Below are positions 59,321 to 64,000 of a DNA stretch of 64,000 nucleotides, piece by piece. Location: contig NZ_JAEPWM010000004.1 of NCBI RefSeq assembly GCF_016654015.1, positions 124,001 through 188,000 on the forward strand. Direction: 5' to 3'. Position 1 is the first letter of the stretch, and each line of letters opens with the position of its first letter. The position numbers were made by a program, and so were the translations under genes. The stretch comes from Ramlibacter ginsenosidimutans (lineage in GTDB: Bacteria > Pseudomonadota > Gammaproteobacteria > Burkholderiales > Burkholderiaceae_C). The notes below the pieces were generated by a model. The model saw only the letters and a list, made by a program, of their open reading frames with translations, ran no database searches and was not told the DNA's origin.

Positions 59321-60193
59321 ATGCAGATCGCCGTGCTCGGCACCGGCGCGATGGGCTTTCCCATGGCGCGCCGGCTGTGCGAAGCGGGCCATGCGGTGCA
59401 CGCCTGGAACCGCAGCCGCCCCAAGGCCGATCCCCTCGCGGCGTTCGGCGCGACGGTCCACGCGCACGCCGCCGATGCGGTGCGCGGCGCGGAGATCGTC
59501 GTGTGCATGCTGGAGAACGGCCCCGTGATCGACGACGTGCTGTTCCGCCGCGGAGCCGCCGACGCCATGCAGCCGGGCACGCTCTTCATCGACATGGCCT
59601 CCATCCAGCCGCGCGAAGCGCGCGACCATGCGTCACGCCTGGCCGAGCGCGGCGTGAGCCAGCTCGATGCGCCCGTCTCCGGCGGTACGGTGGGTGCGGA
59701 GAACGGGACGCTCGCCATCATGGTCGGGGGCAAGCCAGCGGACTTCGCGCGCGCGGCTCCCGTCTTCCAGGCGCTCGGCCGGGCCACGCACGTGGGACCC
59801 AGCGGCGCGGGCGAACTGGCCAAGCTGGCGAACCAGATGATCGTCGGCATCACGATCGGCGCCGTGGCCGAGGCGCTGCTGCTCTGCGCCAAGGGCGGCG
59901 CCGACATGGCGAAGGTGCGCACGGCCATCGCCGGCGGCTTCGCCGACAGCCGCATCCTGCAGCTGCACGGGCAGCGCATGGTGGAGCGCGACTTCACGCC
60001 GCGGGCGCGGATCTCCGTGCAGCTGAAGGACATGCGCAATGCACTCTCGACGGCGGAGGAGATCGGCTTCGACGCTCCGATCACCGCCCTCTTCGAGCGG
60101 CTCTACGCCGAGGCCAGCGAGCAGCACGGCCTCGCCGACCTGGACCATTCGGCCCTGTTCGTGGAGCTCGCGTCGCGCAACGGGCTGGGCTAG
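59321..60193 (+). CDS. 3-hydroxyisobutyrate-dehydrogenase-like enzyme
   Basis: A 290-residue beta-hydroxyacid dehydrogenase: NAD(P) motif VLGTGAMGFPMARRL, substrate motif DAPVSGGTVGAENGTL, and the catalytic Lys in GAGELAKLANQMIVG. Members oxidise 3-hydroxyisobutyrate, tartronate semialdehyde or related acids. GAAGGAG lies upstream of the ATG at 59321. It ends the GntR operon; the next feature is a tRNA gene. Confidence 0.9.
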   Translation: MQIAVLGTGAMGFPMARRLCEAGHAVHAWNRSRPKADPLAAFGATVHAHAADAVRGAEIVVCMLENGPVIDDVLFRRGAADAMQPGTLFIDMASIQPREARDHASRLAERGVSQLDAPVSGGTVGAENGTLAIMVGGKPADFARAAPVFQALGRATHVGPSGAGELAKLANQMIVGITIGAVAEALLLCAKGGADMAKVRTAIAGGFADSRILQLHGQRMVERDFTPRARISVQLKDMRNALSTAEEIGFDAPITALFERLYAEASEQHGLADLDHSALFVELASRNGLG

Positions 60194-60248
60194 CCTGGTC
60201 CGGACGCCGGAAACTGCTCCGCGGCTTTGCTACAATAACGATCGTTGT

Positions 60249-60324
<76 letters not shown>

Positions 60325-60334
60325 CACGATTCCC

Positions 60335-60366
60335 AAGGCCTTGACCCGTCAAGGCCTTTTTCTTTT
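60335..60366 (+). terminator. rho-independent terminator of tRNA-Ala
   Basis: AAGGCCTTGA and TCAAGGCCTT form a 10-bp stem with a 4-nt loop (60335-60358), followed by TTTCTTTT. It lies 10 bp after the tRNA. Confidence 0.9.
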
Positions 60367-60438
60367 CCGCCGCCGCCTCTTCGACGAGATGTCGACAACG
60401 CAGCGGCACTCACGCGCAGCGCGAAGCTCCAGCGACAG

Positions 60439-61317
60439 TCACTTCGTCCGTGGCAGCGCGTTGAGCGGGATCCGCAGGTAGGCCACGCCGTTGTCATCCG
60501 CAGGCGGCAGGTGGCCGGCCCGCACGTTGACCTGGATCGACGGCAGGATGAGCGTGGGAACCTCCAATGTCGCATCTCGCGCCTTGCGCATGGCCACGAA
60601 TTCATCCTCGCTGACGCCGTCATGCACGTGGACGTTCTTCGCACGCTGTTCGGCCACCGTCGTTTCCCACTGTGGCCCGCGTCCCTTCGGCGGGTAGTCG
60701 TGGCACACGTACATCCTGGTCTGCGGCGGCAGGTCGAGGATGCGGCGGATCGATCGGTAAAGCGCATGCGCGTCGCCGCCGGGAAAATCCGCGCGCGCGG
60801 TGCCGACATCCGGCATGAAGAGCGTGTCGCCGACGAACACGTCGCCGTCGGCCAGGTACGCCATGTCTGCCGGTGTGTGGCCGGGCACGAGCAGCGCAGT
60901 CGCCTCCACCTCACCGATGCGAAAGACCTCGCCATCCTTGAACAGGTGGTCGAACTGGCTCCCATCGGGCAGGAAGTTGCGCTCCAGGTTGTAGAGCTTC
61001 TTGAACACGGCCTGCACTTCGCGGATGTGCTCGCCAATGGCGACCAGCCCGCCGGCCTCCTGCTGGATATAGCGCGCGGCGGACAGGTGGTCCGCGTGGG
61101 CATGGGTCTCGAGGATCCATTGCACCTTCAGCCTCTTGTCGCGGAGATAGGCAAGCACCTTGTCCGCGGATTCCGTGCTCGTGCTGCCCGACTTCATCTC
61201 GAAATCGAGCACGGGGTCGATCACCGCTGCCCTTCCGCTGGCCTTGTCCGAAACCACGTAAGAAACGGTCCAGGTCTTCGGGTCGAAGAATGGTTCCACC
61301 AGGATGCGTCGGCTCAT
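60439..61317 (-). CDS. blh: metallo-beta-lactamase-fold hydrolase, BigR-associated (Blh/persulfide dioxygenase-like)
   Basis: A 292-residue MBL-fold enzyme with the metal motif ETHAHADHLSA, the further ligands in VPGHTPADMAY and GDTLFMPDVG, and CHDYPPKG. This matches Blh proteins that sit next to BigR and act as sulfur (persulfide) dioxygenases in hydrogen sulfide detoxification. CAGGAG precedes the ATG at 61315-61317. It is divergent from bigR across an operator-promoter region. Periplasmic signals are absent, so it is cytoplasmic. Confidence 0.87.
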   Translation of the reverse strand: MSRRILVEPFFDPKTWTVSYVVSDKASGRAAVIDPVLDFEMKSGSTSTESADKVLAYLRDKRLKVQWILETHAHADHLSAARYIQQEAGGLVAIGEHIREVQAVFKKLYNLERNFLPDGSQFDHLFKDGEVFRIGEVEATALLVPGHTPADMAYLADGDVFVGDTLFMPDVGTARADFPGGDAHALYRSIRRILDLPPQTRMYVCHDYPPKGRGPQWETTVAEQRAKNVHVHDGVSEDEFVAMRKARDATLEVPTLILPSIQVNVRAGHLPPADDNGVAYLRIPLNALPRTK

Positions 61318-61343
61318 TGGAATGCTCCTGAGAAGCTCGTTGG

Positions 61344-61375
61344 TTGACCAATATTATACCTTGCAATATAATATT
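61344..61375 (+). promoter_or_regulatory. bigR promoter with overlapping BigR operator palindrome
   Basis: TTGACC (61344-61349), exactly 17 bp, then TATAAT (61367-61372): a near-consensus sigma-70 promoter reading towards bigR. The same DNA contains the palindrome AATATTATA-N8-TATAATATT (61350-61375), which overlaps the spacer and -10 box. An ArsR-type repressor bound here would shut both divergent genes. Confidence 0.8.
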
Positions 61376-61402
61376 AACGATGCAATCAAAGTGAAACGCC
61401 CG

Positions 61403-61720
61403 ATGACAGTCCGCACCACGATGGATCCGGCCCGCATGCGTGCCGAGGCCGACAGGATCACCGCGGCGCTGCGGCTGCTGGCCCATCCGGACCGCATGCT
61501 GTTGCTGTGCACGCTAAGCCAGCGTGAGATGTGCGTCAGTGAGCTGGAGGAAGAGCTGGACCTTCACCAGCCCAGCCTCTCCCAGCAACTCGGGGTGCTG
61601 CGCAGTGAAGGCGTAGTGGCCCCCCGCAAGGACGGCAAGAACGTCTTCTACAAAGTGACCGATCCGACGTTGATGCAGATTCTCGCGGCCCTGTACCGCA
61701 CCTTTTGTCCGAAGGAGTGA
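61403..61720 (+). CDS. bigR: BigR/SqrR-type ArsR-family repressor
   Basis: A 105-residue winged-helix repressor of the ArsR family. HTH region [19 protein letters not shown], wing [10 protein letters not shown]. Two separated cysteines (C44 in REMCVSELE and C102 in RTFCPKE) correspond to the pair that forms a polysulfide bridge in BigR/SqrR, and C36 is extra. It represses sulfide-detoxification genes until persulfides accumulate. The ATG at 61403 is used; a GTG at 61391 is a possible alternative. It heads the operon with the split YeeE/YedE genes. Confidence 0.9.
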   Translation: MTVRTTMDPARMRAEADRITAALRLLAHPDRMLLLCTLSQREMCVSELEEELDLHQPSLSQQLGVLRSEGVVAPRKDGKNVFYKVTDPTLMQILAALYRTFCPKE

Positions 61721-61727
61721 AGAAGAA

Positions 61728-62162
61728 GTGACGATCGACTGGAATGCATTCACCCCCGGGGCTGCCACGGCCGGCGGCGTGCTCATCGGGCTGGCGGCGG
61801 CCATGTTCGTATTGCTGAATGGCCGCATTGCGGGCATCAGCGGCGTTCTCGGCGGGCTGTTGAACCCCGTGCGCGGAGATGTGGCCTGGCGCGCGGCGTT
61901 CATCGCCGGCATGGTCGGCGCTCCCATGCTGTACGCCCTGTTCGCGGCAGTGCCACGCGTGGAAATCAACGCCGGCCAAGGCGCGCTCATCTGCGCCGGC
62001 CTGCTCGTCGGTGTGGGAACGCGCTACGGCTCCGGCTGCACCAGCGGGCATGGAGTCTGCGGGCTCTCGCGACTTTCGCCGCGTTCCATGGTGGCGACGG
62101 CCACGTTCATGGCCGCGGGCTTCCTCACCGTTTTCGTCGCCCGCCATTTGCTGGGCTCTTGA
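61728..62162 (+). CDS. YeeE/YedE-family transporter, first half (PmpA-like)
   Basis: A 144-residue membrane protein with four or five helices and the YeeE signature [21 protein letters not shown], whose cysteines relay sulfur species in the characterised thiosulfate importer YeeE. Together with the next gene it forms the two halves of a split sulfur transporter found beside BigR-type repressors. The start is a GTG at 61728 with GAAGGAG about 10 nt upstream, 7 bp after the bigR stop. Confidence 0.87.
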   Translation: MTIDWNAFTPGAATAGGVLIGLAAAMFVLLNGRIAGISGVLGGLLNPVRGDVAWRAAFIAGMVGAPMLYALFAAVPRVEINAGQGALICAGLLVGVGTRYGSGCTSGHGVCGLSRLSPRSMVATATFMAAGFLTVFVARHLLGS

Positions 62163-62176
62163 GCCAGGACTTCTCG

Positions 62177-62614
62177 ATGACCGTTTTCTTTTCGCTGCTC
62201 GCTGGTGCCCTGTTCGGCGTGGGCCTGATCGTCTCCGGCATGGCTGACCCGGCCAAGGTGTTGGGCTTCCTGGACCTCGGGGGAGCCTGGAATCCGTCGC
62301 TCGCGTTCGTGATGGTCGGGGCCATCGCCGTCGGAACCCTGGCGTTCGCGATCGCTCGCAAACGGACCCTGTCCTTTCTCGGCCTGCCGATGCGGCTTCC
62401 CACCGAGCGCCATATCGACCGCAGGCTTGTGACCGGCAGCGTGCTGTTCGGCGTAGGTTGGGGGATCGTGGGCCTGTGCCCCGGACCGGCGCTCGTGGAT
62501 CTCGGCATGGGCCAACCGAAGGCGATCATCTTCGTGATCGCCATGGTCGGCGGCATGGTCCTGTTCGAGGTAGTGGAGATGCTCCGCCGGCCGAGGACGG
62601 CGCACGTGCGATGA
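62177..62614 (+). CDS. YeeE/YedE-family transporter, second half (PmpB-like, DUF6691)
   Basis: A 145-residue membrane protein with four helices; the conserved motif is GWGIVGLCPGPALVDLG, with FGVGLIVSGMADPAKVLGFLD near the start. It complements the preceding gene to give a full-length YeeE-like channel for thiosulfate or related sulfur species. The ATG at 62177 with CCAGGACTTC upstream is preferred; a TTG at 62159 overlapping the previous stop is an alternative. Confidence 0.87.
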   Translation: MTVFFSLLAGALFGVGLIVSGMADPAKVLGFLDLGGAWNPSLAFVMVGAIAVGTLAFAIARKRTLSFLGLPMRLPTERHIDRRLVTGSVLFGVGWGIVGLCPGPALVDLGMGQPKAIIFVIAMVGGMVLFEVVEMLRRPRTAHVR

Positions 62615-62660
62615 ACTCCGACCGGAGGCTTGCCCGTCGTGCCTTCGCTCGTGCGCGTCC

Positions 62661-64000
62661 TCACTCCGTCGCGCGCAGCACCGGCAGCGTCACCGTGAAG
62701 CGGCTGCCCTGGCCGGCACCCGCGCTGCTGGCGGCCACATCGCCCCCGTGCCCTTGAACGAGCTCGCGGACGAGCGCGAGGCCGATCCCCAGGCCCGATC
62801 CGTCGAATTCGGTGGCGTGCCGCTCCTGCACGAACGGCTCGAAGACATGCGAGAGTGCTTCCGGCGTGATCCCGATCCCGTTGTCGGCGACGGTCATCAC
62901 CACGGAACGGCCGACCACTTCCAGTGACAGCTCGATGGCGCCGCCCTGCGGCGTGTACTTCGAGGCATTGCCGATCAGGTTGGCGGTGACCTGGCCGAGG
63001 CGGACCCGATCGCCATTGATGATCACGGCGCCGTCCGGAAGGCGCACGTCGAAGCTCTGCCCGCGCGCACTGACGGCGGCGCGACTATCGTCCGCCACGT
63101 CGCCGATCAATTCGACGATGTCCAGGCGACTGATTTCCAGCCGCATCTTGCCGGTGCTCACCCGCGTGAGGTCGAGCAAGTCGGCGACCAGCCGGGAGAT
63201 GTGAGCGACCTGCCGTTCGATGACACCCTTGACGGTGCGCAGCACGCTGGCGCCCGATGTTGCGTGTTCCAGCAACGCCGCGGCATTGCTGATGGGGCCC
63301 AGCGGGTTGCGCAATTCGTGGGCGACGATGCCCATGAATTCCAGCTGGCGCCGATTGACGAGCTCGGCGGCCTCGAGCAACTCGTGCGCGTGCAGTGCGG
63401 CCTGCAGCAGGTTTTCGTTGGCCTCCCGCTGCTGCAGCATTTGCGAGCCGGCATCCTTGGCGTTGGCTGGGCCAACCGCCGACGACTTCGCGGCCTCCTG
63501 GCCTCGCAGTTCCAGGCTGCGGGCGCTGCTGGGAATTTCGCCGCGAAAGAAGAAGCTGCCCAGCCCGCGCCGGCGCGCCCGGTACATCGCCGCGGTCGCG
63601 CGGTCGATCAGGCCATCGGGATCATCGCCATCGTCGGGAAAGACGCTGATGCCGACGCTCGTCTTCAGGCGCGGCGACGCGCTCCCCACGACCCCCGGCA
63701 GGGCCAGGGCAGCCACGAGCGACTCCGCCACGGCGATCGCATCGGCGGCGTCGGAGATCGCACCGAGCAGTATCAGGAAGTCGCTCGCACCGTGGCGGGT
63801 GACCACGTCGGACGCGCGCACACCGGCATTCAGGCGTTGCGACGCCAGCGTGAGAACCTGGTCGCCGACCGCGTGGCCCATCGCATCCGTGATTTCCTTG
63901 AAATTGTCGATGCTGACGAACAGCAATCCCAGGCGGGAGCCGCTGCGCCGGGCGAGGGTGATGGCGTGAGTGAGCCGGTCGAACAGGATCACGCCGGCGG
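62661..64000 (-). CDS. sensor histidine kinase with degenerate GGDEF domain (5' end beyond window)
   Basis: At least 443 residues; the N-terminus lies past the right edge, because the first visible residues already belong to a GGDEF fold (ILFDRLTHAITLARRSGSRLG). The GGDEF active loop reads HGASDF instead of GGDEF, so it is probably not a cyclase. It is followed by a coiled-coil linker, a HisKA domain with the phosphorylated His in GIVAHELRNPLGP, and HATPase_c boxes (NLIGNASKY, VADNGIGI, GSGLGIGLALV). It would autophosphorylate and signal to an unknown response regulator. No receiver domain is visible. Confidence 0.85.
   Translation of the reverse strand, partial: AGVILFDRLTHAITLARRSGSRLGLLFVSIDNFKEITDAMGHAVGDQVLTLASQRLNAGVRASDVVTRHGASDFLILLGAISDAADAIAVAESLVAALALPGVVGSASPRLKTSVGISVFPDDGDDPDGLIDRATAAMYRARRRGLGSFFFRGEIPSSARSLELRGQEAAKSSAVGPANAKDAGSQMLQQREANENLLQAALHAHELLEAAELVNRRQLEFMGIVAHELRNPLGPISNAAALLEHATSGASVLRTVKGVIERQVAHISRLVADLLDLTRVSTGKMRLEISRLDIVELIGDVADDSRAAVSARGQSFDVRLPDGAVIINGDRVRLGQVTANLIGNASKYTPQGGAIELSLEVVGRSVVMTVADNGIGITPEALSHVFEPFVQERHATEFDGSGLGIGLALVRELVQGHGGDVAASSAGAGQGSRFTVTLPVLRATE

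Overview
The window is very GC-rich, densely coded chromosomal DNA. It looks like a betaproteobacterium of the order Burkholderiales, probably a Comamonadaceae member of the Ramlibacter/Variovorax type. The reasons are the tripartite tricarboxylate (Bug/TctC) and TRAP transporters with Tat-type binding proteins, the xseB-ispA-dxs cluster, the DUF2782-thrB block divergent from polA, a BPSS1780-type membrane protein and a PaoABC-type molybdenum hydroxylase. The assignment rests on gene content only. No phage, integron, CRISPR array or insertion sequence was seen.

Layout. 0-6.3 kb: a ModE/LysR-like regulator, an EgtB/SenA-like non-heme iron enzyme, a TRAP permease pair without a binding protein, and a putative Na+/H+ antiporter. 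6.4-14.1 kb: a minus-strand catabolic block (TctC-TctB-TctA, a sugar-phosphate-isomerase-like TIM barrel, an enolase-superfamily enzyme, a dihydrodipicolinate-synthase-like enzyme, an NAD-epimerase-like protein). Two of its start sites carry the same 16-bp palindrome, so they are probably co-regulated. 14.4-17.9 kb: three tandem paralogous TRAP binding proteins without a permease. 18.1-26.6 kb: a propeller lipoprotein, dxs-ispA-xseB, a translationally coupled Rieske oxygenase/LeuD-like/EamA set, and a sulfurtransferase preceded by a telomere-like GGGGCTA inverted repeat.

27-38 kb is the most unusual part. It is a cluster rich in small or intrinsically disordered proteins: two Ser/Thr/Gly lipoproteins, hemerythrin, short charged or Ser/Lys-rich proteins, a 169-aa disordered protein, two DUF4142 proteins, and a 517-aa Gly/Ser/Tyr/Gln-rich protein resembling eukaryotic FUS-type prion-like domains. 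Seven copies of a bipartite motif, TCCTAC-N18-21-GACA, lie upstream of five minus-strand transcription units here and were not noticed elsewhere in the window. I infer a small, possibly stress-related regulon.

38-64 kb: a ZIP metal transporter, a dienelactone hydrolase, a tautomerase, paoABC-like genes, polA, a DUF2782 gene and thrB, a membrane protein with a FecR-like Tat protein, uvrD, guaC, a formamidase-like esterase, a GntR-led operon (PhyH-like dioxygenase, SAF-domain dehydrogenase, 3-hydroxyisobutyrate-dehydrogenase-like enzyme), tRNA-Ala(CGC), and a BigR-type persulfide-sensing module (metallo-hydrolase divergent from bigR and a split YeeE/YedE transporter). A hybrid GGDEF/histidine kinase is cut off by the right edge. 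Two families of palindromic intergenic repeats (GTAGGCTGG type at four loci, CGCAGAGGACGCA type at two) are scattered through the window.
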